Of a stretch of DNA of 64,000 nt, positions 46,949 to 59,433 are shown piece by piece. The DNA is taken from positions 248,001 to 312,000 of the forward strand of contig OZ234503.1 of NCBI GenBank assembly GCA_965153455.1, in the 5' to 3' direction. Position numbers and translations under genes: made by a program. Position 1 is the stretch's first letter. Each line of letters opens with the position of its first letter. Under the pieces are notes generated by a model, which made no database searches, was not told the DNA's origin, and was given only the letters and a program-made list of their open reading frames with translations. This DNA comes from Sphagnum compactum (lineage: Eukaryota; Bryophyta; Sphagnopsida; Sphagnales).

Positions 46949-49900
46949 ATGGACCTTTTGGGTTTAGGACCCTTCTTTGTGTGTTCGGAAGTTGCCAACA
47001 TTTTTGACAACGTCACCATTTGGGAGCATTTCCGGAATTTATGTGCAAAAGTTGGTGTGGAATGCACAGAACATCTTGCCCGCGCACAAGCAGCTACACA
47101 AACAAGAGATTGGTTTGTAGCATGTGCAGAGTGGACAAGTTGTGGAGATGTCGTCGTGCGTTCAGGTCTTTTAGACAGAGATGATCGGATTTGGTTGTCG
47201 TGTTGTCATGCGCTTCGGTCGGCCAATTTTTGGGCATTTTATCTAAAGAATTCCGGACGTGCTTTAAAAGATGCAATAGCTGCTTCTAAAGCATGGGATG
47301 AAGTCCAAAATGTGCCAGAAGCACTAGATTTCAAATCTTATGTGGAGGCTACTTTGTTGAAGGTGATGTACCTGTGGGCTTCGACCTCAGATTGCGAGGA
47401 AGAGGCATTGGACGCTGATGTGAAAGCATTTTTGATTGATAAACTAAAACGTCCAGGAGATTCAATGTCTGATTCCGAGGTGAGGACACTGAAGCAGCAG
47501 TGCAAGGAGTTCGTAATCAACAATTCTGTGTCTGTGATTTGGGAAGTCCAAAAAGACTACTCTAACTATTTCGAGATAGAAGAGTGTCTGCGATGGGCAC
47601 GTGAAGGGAGCAAGCTTTACCGGAGAAGGTATTCTGGCAAGCTGGATTATGTATCCAAATTCAATGAGGCTTTCACATTGTGTACGTTAGGGAATTTCCA
47701 GGCGGCTTCAAGAGTTTTTGAGGAAATAATATGTTATTTGGACTCGGAGCCATGGAAAGCGAAGGGTACGGTTGCTCATCCAGCAGCACTGTATTGCAAT
47801 CCGCAATATACTTATTCTGCTCACTATTTCCTATGCCTGTGTTATCGGCAGATGGCAGTACAGTCAGGTCGAGGTCAAAAGAACACAAGTAAATGGATCG
47901 AACTCGTAAACATCGAGGAAGCTGAGTGTCAATCACTTTTGGCACAAAGGGAATATGCAGAAATGTTTAGGGTTGAACGTGATCGTGTAAGAGAAGCTTT
48001 CGAGTATGCAGCGAAGAACAAGTATGAAGTGTACATACCTTAGTCCACGATGCTTTTAATTCTGTGTTCGCTAAAGTAGACATTGTTTACATCTATTCAA
48101 GTGTTGACACGCGCTGCATGTAAGGGTAAGGTGGTAGTTTAAATATGCTTGGTTGCCTGAATTTCCAACTGTATTGCTACCTTGGTTTGCAGGTGGCAGG
48201 GAGGTTACGAAAAGTGGTCTAAGGACGAATCTAAATGGGTTCACTTTACACCCTCTGCTGCGCTAAGTATATTGCATGCAAACTTCAGAACTGAATATAG
48301 GCAGAGTTATGAAAGTGGTACGCCAAATGAAAGATACTTCTTAAATGCAAAATTATGCTCGATGGAGGTGCTAAAAAACTGTGATTCTCTGGGTCCAATT
48401 GATTATTTGCGAATTCGTACCTTCATGGACCTGGTTCGATTGCATCATGAGAAGGACAGAGAAGTTATGTTTTTGAAGCAATCTTCAAATTTCGATGTAG
48501 AAGAAAAAGCCCCCATTCTTCAATACGGGGGAAATGCCACGGAGTGCTATGTGAAAGATTTACTTCGACGTAAAAAATCTGATGATTATTGGGTAGTTGC
48601 TCAAGAGTCGTGTAGCTATTTGTACTATATGTTGCAATTTCATTATTTTGCAAAATGGATTGCAAGTCGTGCATGTACTCCGAGCACATGTGACATCAAA
48701 TTTACAGACAGGTTGCAACAACTCTGGAACCAGTCCTTGATGTCAGAACTGACGAGTGCAGAGTCTTCAGTGTCGCAAGAAATGTGGAAACAGTCTTTGG
48801 TGTGGGCAGAAAGGCGAGTTGGCAAGGCCATTTATTTTCAGATTGCTTCAAACATGTTGTCCACATCTGCCATGCAGCAGCTTTGTGAGTTCGACCTACG
48901 CGATGATGTGGCGTGGAACACTCTCAAGTCTAACCGAGCTGCATGCGGACCAGGAACTGTTGTTCTAGAATATTTTCTCTCAGAAGAAAATGATCTGCAA
49001 TTTGTTTACGTCATGACAAAGGTCTGTTCTCAACAATTATTAATTGCTAACATGAGATCCTGTCAATCTGTAAGATTTGCAATGAATGTTGCAAGGGTGG
49101 AAATTGAGTTTAACAGATTGGAGAGTATTGGTCAGAATCTTTTTGGCATTCATCCTCAGGGACGAAGTCTAGAACTTTTTTGTTTCATTAAAAAGCTAAC
49201 ACTTACATTTATTGGTTTTGACTCATCCCAATATTGCAATGTTAGGATGATGAGGTCTTCATGCAAATCCTGAAGGTGAATGGGCTTGATTCAATATTGT
49301 GGAAATTATTGAAATGGTTGAGTCACATGTGTTCTCTACAATCTCATGAATGTCGAGGAGCACTCATCAATGGAGTTCTGGAATTGTTATATGAGATTCT
49401 CATCAGCCCTGTTGCGAACTTTTTGGATGGCATGGAGCAGGAGGATAAATTAATAATTGTTGCACCTGAGGTATGTAGCTCTTCAAATGGCACTGTAAAA
49501 TCTTACTGTGAAAGTGTGGTTTCTGTTCACTTCATTCAACTGAAGGTTTCATGTTGTCCAATTGAAAATACATCACTACGACAACACATACCTATTCTGA
49601 ACAGGGGATTCTTTTTTTTCCCTCAAAAGCACTGAGAAGTTTGTTTCCGTGTCTATGCTATTTTTGTGGAGTTATCTCTGCGAACTTTTTGGATGGCATG
49701 GAGCAGGAGGATAAATTAATAATTGTTGCACCTGAGGTATGTAGCTCTTCAAATGGCACTGTAAAATCTTACTGTGAAAGTGTGGTTTCTGTTCACTTCA
49801 TTCAACTGAAGGTTTCATGTTGTCCAATTGAAAATACATCACTACGACAACACATACCTATTCTGAACAGGGGATTCTTTTTTTTCCCTCAAAAGCACTG

Positions 49901-51822
49901 AGAAGTTTGTTTCCGTGTCTATGCTATTTTTGTGGAGTTATCTAAGGACATACATGTGAATGTTCAGCCTACAGTTATGATTCAAAAATATTTTCCGAAC
50001 TTTTTCTTAAAGGTAACTTGTCAATGTGACTTAATTTTAAATTGCAAATTGTGTGTGCAGATACTCAGTGATGTTCCATTTGCTGCCCTACGGAAGCCTG
50101 ATTCTCCTGTAGGAGAAGGTTACCTCATTCAGAGCCATACCATAAGTGGAACACCATCATTGAGAATGCTTCAGCATTGTAACGAACGTTTGAAAGAACT
50201 GGATCAAGATGTCCTTGATACAAAACCTGGAACTATAGTGGCAGTTGGAGACCCAGCATACAAAGATTCTCAAAGGCATGGCAAGGCAATTGGAGACCCA
50301 GAAATGTCTCCAATGTGTCTCAAGGCGAGTGGTGAAGAGGTGAACTTCATTGAGGAGTTGTTTGGTAAAGAACATGTGAAGAAGTTGGTGGGACCTGAAG
50401 CAACTCCACCTGAAGTTTTGAAGTGGGCAAAATATCCATCAGAAAATTGTGTGAAGCAGGTGGTTTTCCACATTGCAGCACATGGCATTGGACAAGATGA
50501 TGATGGAAAGGTCAAGAAGGGTGCCATTGTATTGGCTCGGCCTGCTTCATCATGTCAACAAAATTGTGGTAAGCTTGGAATCTATGCATTGCTAGTGATG
50601 GCAAAGGCTGACATGCTAACACACTCTTACATGCACATGGTTTGTTGCAGAACAGGAATAGTTTGCCATGTGTAGTAGGAAAATTGTCATGAGAAGAAAA
50701 TGTGCAATGATAGCATGGGTATCCATTGGGTATGGCTACTTCATGTTACTCGTCTTTCCATGAGGTCCAAAAACATTCTCTGGACAGTATGAACAATTTA
50801 GCTTCAGTTTGGAATCTAAAAGATTACTCCATGTGCACATACTGCAGGGCAAGGAGCACATACTTCAAGGCATGGTGAAGTAGGGGGGATTCGCAGTGGA
50901 ATTGATGTCCCAATTTCAAAATATGCACCTCACATACTTAAGTCAGAAAACATCAGTGGATGTGGATTTCAATGGAAAGCTCACATGGTGGTTCTAAGTG
51001 CATGTGACACTGCAAGAGGACAAATCACGGGAGAGGGAGTTTTGAACTTGTCTCGAGCTCTAATGATTGCAGGGGTTCCATGTGTTGTTGTCTCTCAATG
51101 GAAAGTGGGTGATTCATCTACTTGTGAGTTGATGAAAGGTTTTTATCAGGAACTGAGAAGTGGGAAAGATGTATCCTCATCTTTGCGTGCTGCCATGCTT
51201 AAAATGATTAAGGATGAGGCTAAAGTCCATGAATGGGCTCCCTTTTTTGTTTGTGGTTTGCCTACTGTATGCCTTCCTACAGAATTACAAGGTGGAACTT
51301 CCTCGTGTAACGTTCATGACTATGGGACATCAAGTGACACAAAAGCTGAACAAAGGTGGAGCGTAAATTTGCATTTTTTCTAACTTTTGTTTTCATTAAG
51401 CTGTTGTCTAGAACTGTCCTGAATGTCTTATAAATCGAAAATGATAGATATCTAATTGAATTGTGCATGCTATTTTATGTATTATGATTAATATATCTGC
51501 AACATTTTGTGTGTAATTCAAAATGTGGTTTTAAAAAAAGTGTGAAAAGAAAATTATTGATTATTGCAATTAGAATTCTTGGAATAACATTTCCAAAAAT
51601 GTCCGCTAATCGATTTATTGGTTGGTTGGTAGAGGGAAGGATGTGAAAGTGAAATTACTGGACCTAACTGACTGGCAAATCGAGCGGTTCTTTAAGCCTG
51701 GCGAATTGAGGAAATTGAGGAAAAAGGAGATTGAGGATGTAGAAGAACTGGAGGAGCTGTTGGTGATGGTAAATTCTATTTCGGCATCACTTGCGAATGG
51801 AGGGAAAATAAACTTAGATTGA
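46949..51822 (+). CDS. TPR-CHAT protein (caspase-like CHAT peptidase), 6 exons
   Basis: Predicted 1113-residue protein from exons 46949-48030, 48193-49021, 49246-49470, 50061-50568, 50848-51355 and 51633-51822. All phases agree and the sum is 3342 nt. Residues 1 to about 640 are helical with degenerate TPR-like repeats (for example YVSKFNEAFTLCTLGNFQAA). The C-terminal CHAT domain starts near KLIIVAPEILSDVPFAAL. It carries the catalytic His in HIAAHG (about residue 853) and the catalytic Cys in VVLSACDTARG (about 934), then GVPCVVVSQWKV. The last exon encodes a charged, probably helical tail (LRKLRKKEIEDVEELEELL). CHAT domains are clan CD peptidases related to caspases and separase; in bacteria TPR-CHAT proteins act in defence and can cleave partner proteins. 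Cytosolic location is inferred because I see no signal peptide or membrane segment. The plant role is unknown. The exon 1 donor GTACAT is non-consensus but conserved in the duplicate. Confidence 0.83.
49413..49943 (+). repeat. Tandem duplication, 2 x 266 bp, spanning a splice donor
   Basis: Unit 1 (49413-49678) and unit 2 (49679-49944) appear identical base for base by eye. Each holds the last 58 bases of TPR-CHAT exon 3 (ANFLDGMEQEDKLIIVAPE), its GTATGT donor and about 200 bp of the intron. The second exon copy has no AG acceptor before it, so normal splicing should use the first donor (49470) and leave unit 2 inside the intron. Use of the second donor (49737) would add in-frame stops. The lack of visible differences suggests a recent event, or an assembly artefact. 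Confidence 0.93.
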
Positions 51823-52490
51823 GGTTCATGAGAAGCAATAGGTGTAAAAAGAGAAAAGCGAAGTATGCAAGTCGCATTGCAAATGTGATGGCCATAGTAA
51901 AGGACTCTGGATCTTAAAGCTGAAGATTTGTTCCAAAACTCTCCACTAACTTTCCACTAATTATTTATGCGCTTGTAAATTATCTGCAATCATTGCAAAC
52001 AATATTGTGCATTAGGAAAAATATGTTTATGCACATCAGTAAAAGAATTCAACGTACAGTTGAAACTTTAACAAAAATATACATCTGTTTTGCATCAAGG
52101 AATATTTGTGTAAGATAGGAGAAATATCCTAAGAAGCTGAAGGTAGGAACATGTCAAGAGAGAAAATTCCATAGTACACTAACTGGTTGACAATGCGGAA
52201 GGATGCAGAGACGAATTGTATCATTCACTACCAAGTTCTTCAAATATTAAACATAGCATAATAGCAAGGCATGTAAAGATAAAAGCTTTGATACTGAAAT
52301 TGAAATTTTTTACTTCTTACACAGGATGTGCATAGTCATTGGAAAAAATACGCTGATAAATTTGCTGCCAAAATTTGGATATTACAATACATGCAGTCCC
52401 GATTGACCCGTGATCATCCACTGTGAGAATAGAAGCTTTCAAATCAATATCAACATTTTGTTTCAGCAGCAGGCCTGAGCAGGATTTGGC
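51823..52490. other. 3' flank of the TPR-CHAT gene
   Basis: This holds the presumed 3' UTR of the TPR-CHAT gene and anonymous DNA. Candidate polyadenylation signals of the AATAAA class are not clear; AT-rich stretches occur near 51955-52080. The opposite strand may begin the 3' UTR of the minus-strand gene at 52.5 kb. Confidence 0.35.
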
Positions 52491-52496
52491 AGCAGG

Positions 52497-55400
52497 TCAA
52501 AACAGTTCAGAATTCTTAGCCATCATTGTTGGACTTGCCAACTGAGTTGGACCTAGTTTTGCTAACATCATATTTAGAGTAGGAGAGACCTGTGTCAAAA
52601 AAAACTGGCCCAAATGGGTTGTTCTTGTTTCTTCAACTTTCTTCATAGCCATACCCACATTTCCATGCCAGTCAAGTAATGCTCCTGCAATCCTGGGAAT
52701 AATCAAGAGATGACAGTGTCAAAATTACACATGGAAAGGTAAGATCAACACAGAATGTCAACTCACAGCATGTTCTGACATAAAACTCACAAAACTCCCA
52801 TAGGTGGCTCACCATATTGGCAGACCTCAGATATTTGGACAGGCCCAAGCCAAGGTGAGGGCAGGCAACAGCTGCACCCTTCACGCCTGCTTTCTTCTCA
52901 ACGGAGAACCTGATGACCACACAGAAACAAAATGAAGATTGAAATTAGAAAAAACATCCACAGACAAAAAGGAAGAGTAATACTTGGAAGAGAGTAAGCG
53001 ATGTTTGCCAGTCACCACTCTGAGTTGTTTGCCAGCCAGATAAGAATATTTCCATCTCATTTTTGGGACTTCTGCATGAGACTTTTGGTGCCTTGCTTTA
53101 GCTCCTCCTTAGGAAAACTGGACTAGTTTCTGCCCACAATGGCTTCAGACTGTCATACATGCATTGTGGGAATTGTCCAAAAGGAGCATAACCACCTTGC
53201 CTGGCTGTACGACTTCAACGTGCCTATGCAGTATGCTAGTGCGGCCTGCAACCTTCATATGTACAGACAGGTGAGATACTTGGAATTCTGCATCGCATAT
53301 CTGCAATGTGTTGATTGATGCTTGCGTAGCCCTTTGTAGACAGTCAGAGGAGACTCTCTGCAACATACTGTTGCTTGACTATAGAGAGAGCCAGCTACAT
53401 AGGAATGAGTTAGCCCTGCACTGAAACTGTTGCTATTATCCGGGCATGCAACACCCCTTGGGCACTGTGCAATTAGCCTGCTACTGCCTCAGATCCTAAT
53501 TGGTCACAAATGGCATCAACAGGACTGGGTTCTTCCCTTCTGAAGTCACTTTGAACTAATATCAGTTTCTGGAATCTCTTCACTCCTGGAAAAATCTACC
53601 ACCCACAGACAGTGACAAGCCCCACACAACTGCTATCCTCTCCGCAACAGCCTCCTTTTGGCAACTTCATAATAGTAGCACTGGGAACCAGAAATCAACA
53701 CCACACACCAAGCTGATCCAGGGAAGCTTTGGCAAGAAAATACTTTTGACTTGTGAATTAGGTGAGTGGCTAGCAAGGTTTTGCACTGGGTTCTCTTGCC
53801 AGAGCGTGTAACCATAATTCCAATGCTCCATGGATGCAATCTAGGTGTATCATACCAGGAAAGCCAGCTCCAGAACAAGATACAGCAAACATTAGCAAAC
53901 CAGCGGATCCAATGCCGCCCAAACAGAGTAGCAACTGGATTCAGACAAGAGAGGACAAACAAGAACACAGGCAATTGATGCAACCTATGCTGAGAAAGAC
54001 AACACTGGCAAAACCTCCAGTCCTCATGCCTAGACAACTTCACAGAACAGTATCAGGTCAGGATCTTGTATTTGACTGAATGGGACTTTGCAAACGTATT
54101 GTTTGTAGACAGAAAGATCCAGTATTTATTAGCAATCTTCCAAAAACCAGTAGAAGGCACACTTGTAATTGTGTAAGATTTGGGATGCACACTTACAGTA
54201 CAAAGACTCCTGGATGCAGTATTATTAACATATTTTATATCAGGAGTCTTTGTACATTGGGGTAACCAGCACACACTCCATCATGAATGCTTCTGGGCAT
54301 ATCCCAGACTCGTGCATTGCCCAATTGCTCATCTTTACAAGGTTGCAGAGAAATCTCCACACCAACACAACAACACTTCGAAGCTAATGCAACAATTGGT
54401 GCAGTCATAACTCATAACAGTAGGAGAGTAGCTCACTGTGTCAGACCATCACCTTCATCACAAATAGCCATGACAAGCTGCCACAACTACCCACTGACTT
54501 CATCAGCTCCTGGCAGCAGGTGTGGATAAGTATACAATCCATCCAGAATTTCAGGCAAACCATTGTACAGAATCCCCATGCTGAGTTTCTGTCTCATTTC
54601 AGGAAGCAACCGGAAGAAACAGTCATGATGCTGGCTAGGGTTCAAGGCACATAGCTAATACAAGAAGTTGATCGTATCATGATTCAAGCTGCAACAAGCT
54701 TGTGAGGGTAATCTCCATTTTATTTCATGCTTACAAAGCTTATACCATAGGTCACTACTTGGATGCCGAACATCTGCACCACTGTAAAAGAAATCTAGGA
54801 GATTGTGGAGAATCTCCACAACAACACCTTGAAGATAACATGACAATGAGTGCAGTCATAACCTTAGGAGAGTTACTCACAAAGTGTCAGACCATTGCCT
54901 TCATCCTGCACCAAGTGGTCAATTCAATTGTCAGGAATCTTCGTCAGGAATTTCCAGAGCCTGAATGCAGAGTCAAAGGTATAGGCATTTACAATCTGAC
55001 AACATATCAACAAACAAGAAAACGTAAAAGTAACAGAGAAAACAGGGAGATCCTAAAAACCCTAAAAGACTAAAGGAAAAACTGAGGGAGTGGTTTGAAC
55101 AACAGCAACATGTATGGTAGTGACCAACTGTATGGCTGTACCAGCTGGTGAATTAACATACCAACTGACTTCATCAGCTCCCATCCCATGGTTTTTTACC
55201 TCTGTCTTGGAGTGTCAAGATCAAAACAATGTTGCATCTGTAACCTGATGCAAAACATTGTGAAAGGGGAAAGCTTGCGGAGAAAGCCAGGCAACAAACA
55301 CAAGTATTAGATTCATGTTGATCTACCTTCCCTTTCTGTGCCCTCCTAGGCAAATCTTCTGGAGCACGTGTTGCAACAGCAACATGTGGTTTGGGTGGAA

Positions 55401-56760
55401 AATTGGATGTGAAAGGTCCACATGAGCACAGAGTCTTGCAAAAGAACTATTGTATTACTGTACACACCCACATCAAAAGTATAGAAACAGGGCCACTGAG
55501 GTTCACCAAATTCTTTTTGATTGGAAGTTGTCAAACCACATCTTCTCTAATAATTTTTACATAATTTTAACTAATACATGTATAAGATTGCAGAGCAAAC
55601 TCCATCATAATATTTCTGAGCTAACTGTTGTGTCTGTTCTAGCAAAACCGAAACTAACACAACCAGAATGAGCAAGGTATAACATTATGAGAGTGACTCA
55701 CAAAGCATCAGACCATCACCTTTACCATCGATAGCAGTGACTAGCTATTGTCATGACTCCCGACTGACTTCATCAGTTCCCAATGGTTGCTGTGGATAAA
55801 TATATAATAATCTGCCCAAATCTTTTTGGCATGGATACTGGTGGCTAGCTCACTCCCCAGTGACTTCATCAACTCCCAATGGGTAGCTGTGGATAAGTAT
55901 ATAAAATCTGCCCAAATTTTGGGCAAACAATATGTTTCAAAATATCTGCATTCTGGGTTTTGAATTTAAATTCTGGGAAGAACTTGGGGAAGACTCAGTC
56001 ATAATATTGGCTAGCACTCTAGAGAGACAATTTTACCACCAGCCTCAATTTGATATCCCTGAGCTGTTGAACAAAAAGTTACTAACCTGAAGTTGCAAAT
56101 GCAATCTTTATCTGTACTTCGATCCAACATAACAAGGGGTTTGAACAGTGCACACCTGTGTACACTCTCATCAGCATTACAGGCACCATATGTTGCACAC
56201 CTACCCTCAACCGGATGCTGTAGTTCCTTTCAACTGCTCCTCAATACATCCCTCATTCCCCTGCAGATTAGCAAACCAATCAACCACATGTATATTATTG
56301 CAGGGAACAACAGACACATGGAACATATAAATAAATTACATGGGCAAAAGAGTGGCAAACATGAGCAATGCAGTAAACATTTTACAATTTATGGAACATC
56401 AAAAGGCAGGAGTTTTGTTGCCTTCCTGAACAATACATGGTACCTAGCCACCATCAATTGAGCTCCAATTTTCACAATACAGAAAATATTCAAGGGCAAG
56501 CGTACCTTTTGCATAGGATGTCCAACTGAGGAGTTTCAAAGTTCAACCAGCCATCGTCACAAGGTGCAGAAGCCTTGTCAGGGCAAGCTCTGCAAACAAT
56601 GCTGTGAATTACAGTTCTTGCTGCTATCTTAGGACTCTCTTCTGATGCATTCCAGGCAGGCAGGTTGGTGGAACACTTCTTTAAACCCCTGCAGAAGAAG
56701 ATGCTCTTCACATTTAGTGTCAATTCTCAAAACTCTAGCCAACTCCACGCCTTCACGAAG
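52497..56760 (-). CDS. Possible unidentified multi-exon gene, minus strand
   Basis: Several minus-strand stretches look exonic. Near 56760-56680 an open frame reads ELREGVELARVLRIDTK. From about 56688 to 56516 another reads NASEESPKIAARTVIHSIVC and ends LDILCKR at a GTACGC donor. Around 54846-54660 there is GVVVEILHNLLDFFYSGAD. At 52907-52813 FSVEKKAGVKGAAVACPHLG lies between an AG acceptor and a GTGAGC donor. At about 52690-52497 ALLDWHGNVGMAMKKVEETR runs to a stop. The phases of the last two blocks do not join cleanly, so either an exon is missed or the gene is broken. I do not recognise the family. Some of the 54.3-56 kb interval is repeated sequence, so internal exons are doubtful. No function is proposed. 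Confidence 0.3.
54330..55930. repeat. Local dispersed repeat family (about 4 copies)
   Basis: The phrase GACTTCATCAGCTCC followed by CTGTGGATAAGTATA and an ATCTGCCCAAAT-type end recurs near 54497, 55165, 55762 and 55860. It is often preceded by AGTCATAAC...TAGGAGAG..TCACAAAGTGTCAGACCAT. Copies are diverged and in the same orientation. They may derive from local duplication of an intron or a short mobile repeat. Confidence 0.7.
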
Positions 56761-57239
56761 CTCTGGACTCTTCCCTCTTCCTTCTCTTTCACACAAATAC
56801 AATAAAGAGAACCAGAATGCAAATAAACATTACCACAACCAAGCTTCTCTTCACTACGTATATGATCGGATGATCTTCTTTTACTCCTCTCAGAGACAAA
56901 AAGGCATGAATGAAGAGAAGATTACAATGCACTCTTGTTCAAAGAATGAGCAAGAAGAAAGAATTGTACTAGATATTCTAGGGGCTCGAGACACGCAGCT
57001 CAACAATTAAGACTATTATATTTTTGCCAACTCCATTTCTTTAGGAAGCTCTCCTCTTCCGTCTCCTTCTCTTTCACACTCCTAAAATAGACGAACTAGA
57101 ATGCAAATGAACATCAAGCAATAACCAAGCTCTTGAAGAATACTCAGTGTTAGTCAATTTGCAGTCTAGCTAGGAGGTTACATTTGTAGTGAAGGCCCGA
57201 TGTCCTTTTCGTCACAATAAGCAACAGCTTATTAACTAA

Positions 57240-57615
57240 GAGCATCTCTAGCGGTGCTCAGTATGCAACCCTTCATTGCATATTTCTAACATCCAAGTTT
57301 AGTTATTTACATTTCTGCAACCCCACGAATAAAATTAAAATTGGAGCTGCAAATAGGTGGGAGACTAGTACCTAATAGCAAACCACCTGGACTAATCATT
57401 ATAATTCACCGATCGGAAACAGGGACCAACAGTCAAATCATATTACATTCTTGTCTAACAGGTGTTTGGCTTTGCTATTCCTTTTACCAACCTGAGCAAA
57501 TTGGGCAAAAATGTTGGGCAAGCACCATTTCACCCAACCAAATTGGCATAATTTGGCTTTTTGTCATCCAATTTTGTAGTGCAAGGCTACATAGAGTGCA
57601 TTGGTGGAGATGCTC
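57240..57615. mobile_element. Tourist-like MITE (PIF/Harbinger type), 376 bp
   Basis: The left end begins GAGCATCTCTAGCGGTGCTC and the right end, read in reverse complement, begins GAGCATCTCCACCAATGCAC, a terminal inverted repeat with about 15 of 20 bases equal. It is flanked by TAA on both sides (57237-57239 and 57616-57618), the 3-bp target duplication typical of PIF/Harbinger elements. GAGCATCTC ends are common in plant MITEs. It has no coding capacity. Confidence 0.8.
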
Positions 57616-57618
57616 TAA

Positions 57619-58929
57619 ATAGTGGGGTGCAAAAAAGCTTTGTGGCTAGGGGAACCACTTAATGGTGGAGCTTGGGCTAGCACAAAATGATACAATGAAC
57701 ATTATGTATGTCACCGAGGTGCTCTACAAATCACACACATTCCAATCTTCCATTCTCTCACTAAACACATTAAAGCTTAAGTAACATTTCATTAGTGACT
57801 TGGTATTGCAAGGTAAAGACCAACTCGCCTACATTCATATTAGGCAACAAAAGGTGGCTTCCTGATCTAACATACGAATGTTCAACACTAAGTTGGCCAT
57901 CTTATGGGTCTAATTAATTTATGTAATAATCTCTAACAATGGTAACCATTGTTAATATATATATATACATAGGAATTTGCATATTAACAATTTTTTTAAA
58001 TCATAAATGATTATTTTTCAGTTGTAAATATCACATGCAATTGCTATAGGTCACATTGAACAAGTCATATCAAATATGAGTTACAAAAAGCATGATATAC
58101 ACTCAATCACATCGAAGCGCTACTAACATCAACTTTTCATCCAGTCTCATAATTTACAACTAGTTTTTATGATTAGAATTTGTAATGACATATGCCTAAG
58201 TGACACGACCATTTGTGATTAAATTTAGAACTAAAGGGTGTAATTGCATACGAATTAAGATGTATACACATGGCAAAAATTTGTCCATCACTTGGACAAA
58301 GATTATCCAATAGATGATGTACATGCAACAATAATAATAATATAAAAATTAGTTGTAAAATTAAAAATAATGTAATCATGACAATTACCTAGGCTAGGCT
58401 ATGTTAGGCCAAGTTCGGTAGGTAGGCAAAAATATGTTAGGTAAGTAGATAGGTAGACGACTCGACTTGTGAAGTCATCGCTGCGTCGTAGGACAGCCAG
58501 TTTCGAGTCCGGCCTCCCACCATTGCCACCAACCTAATCCCATGTCTGCGACTGCTTTTGTCTCCATAGTCTCCAGCGCTTCGTTCCATGACTCAACTGC
58601 ACCCGAAAGCACAAAATCACATAAATCGGTGTACGCCTGGCTACTGTGCCAATTCCAATTCTTGAAGAAGTTAGTAGTGAGTGATACAATTCATCTCTTG
58701 ATCCCTCTCCGTAGTCAACCAGATAGGGAACTATGAGCTATCCTCTCTTGACATGTCCCTGCCTTCAGCCTCTTAGGATACTTCTACTATTCTACACAAA
58801 TGTCGCTTGATGCAAACCAACGTATGTTTTATTCAAAGTTTCTACTGTACGTGGTACTTTTGATAACTGATCTGCATTAACATATTTTTTCTAATGCACA
58901 ATATTATTTGCCATGATTGCAGATGATGT
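57619..58929. other. Region without a firmly recognised gene
   Basis: AT-rich DNA with an AT run at 57955-57967 and TACC/GGTA steps at 58416-58460. Near 58495-58518 a stretch GTTTCGAGTCCGGCCTCCCACC resembles a tRNA T-arm and 3' end (B box TTCGAGTCC), but no matching 5' half is seen. A plus-strand frame at 58542-58736 starts with ATG and is Ser-rich, with no recognised domain. Confidence 0.35.
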
Positions 58930-59433
58930 TCAAGATAATAACTTGAGCAGTGAAAGTGAGAGTCTGGTTGTCTCCTGGGATCCAAGATTGACCATTGAGC
59001 CAACATTGTAAAGGATGGGACTTGAGCCTTTCCTGGCCATCTTCACCAAAACATCCAGGAGCTGAAAGCCACTTTCAGACTTCATAGGGTTCACCGCGAA
59101 AGCATCATGCTTTTCCTTGAGGTACTTTTGCCATGAATCAGTAGCCATTCCGTGAGTGAGCACATTGCTACTAGGAGCTGAGGTGATGGTAGAGGGAAAG
59201 GAATATCCTCGGAGCAAGAGTGTGGATGTGAACTTGGACACAGGGGAGAAGTAGAAAAGAGCCGGTAGGTAATGGTAAATCAGTGCACTACTTCCAAAAG
59301 AAGAGAAAGAAACAGCATGCTTATTGGAAACAAAACATCTGCAGCAACATGCACATCTATATTTGAGGGTTTTCACCAGGTATGTTAAGTAGGCTACACC
59401 ACTATGGCATCCTCGAATACCAAATAATTTCAA
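58930..59433 (-). CDS. Unrecognised open frame, 167 codons
   Basis: An open frame of 167 codons on minus begins MKLFGIRGCH, is rich in Ser, Leu, Tyr and Cys in its first half, and then reads TDSWQKYLKEKHDAFAVNP. I recognise no family. It lies directly upstream of the Tigger transposase on the other strand and might be part of that element, a gene fragment or chance. Confidence 0.2.
   Translation of the reverse strand: MKLFGIRGCHSGVAYLTYLVKTLKYRCACCCRCFVSNKHAVSFSSFGSSALIYHYLPALFYFSPVSKFTSTLLLRGYSFPSTITSAPSSNVLTHGMATDSWQKYLKEKHDAFAVNPMKSESGFQLLDVLVKMARKGSSPILYNVGSMVNLGSQETTRLSLSLLKLLS

Noticed and set aside
49641-49901. Second frame reading ANFLDGMEQEDKLIIVAPE as an extra exon
   Set aside because: It is the second unit of the 266-bp tandem duplication and lacks a splice acceptor, so it is most likely intronic.
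58495-58520. Possible tRNA gene 3' half (TTCGAGTCC box)
   Set aside because: The T-stem is imperfect and no D-arm, anticodon arm or matching acceptor strand is found upstream.
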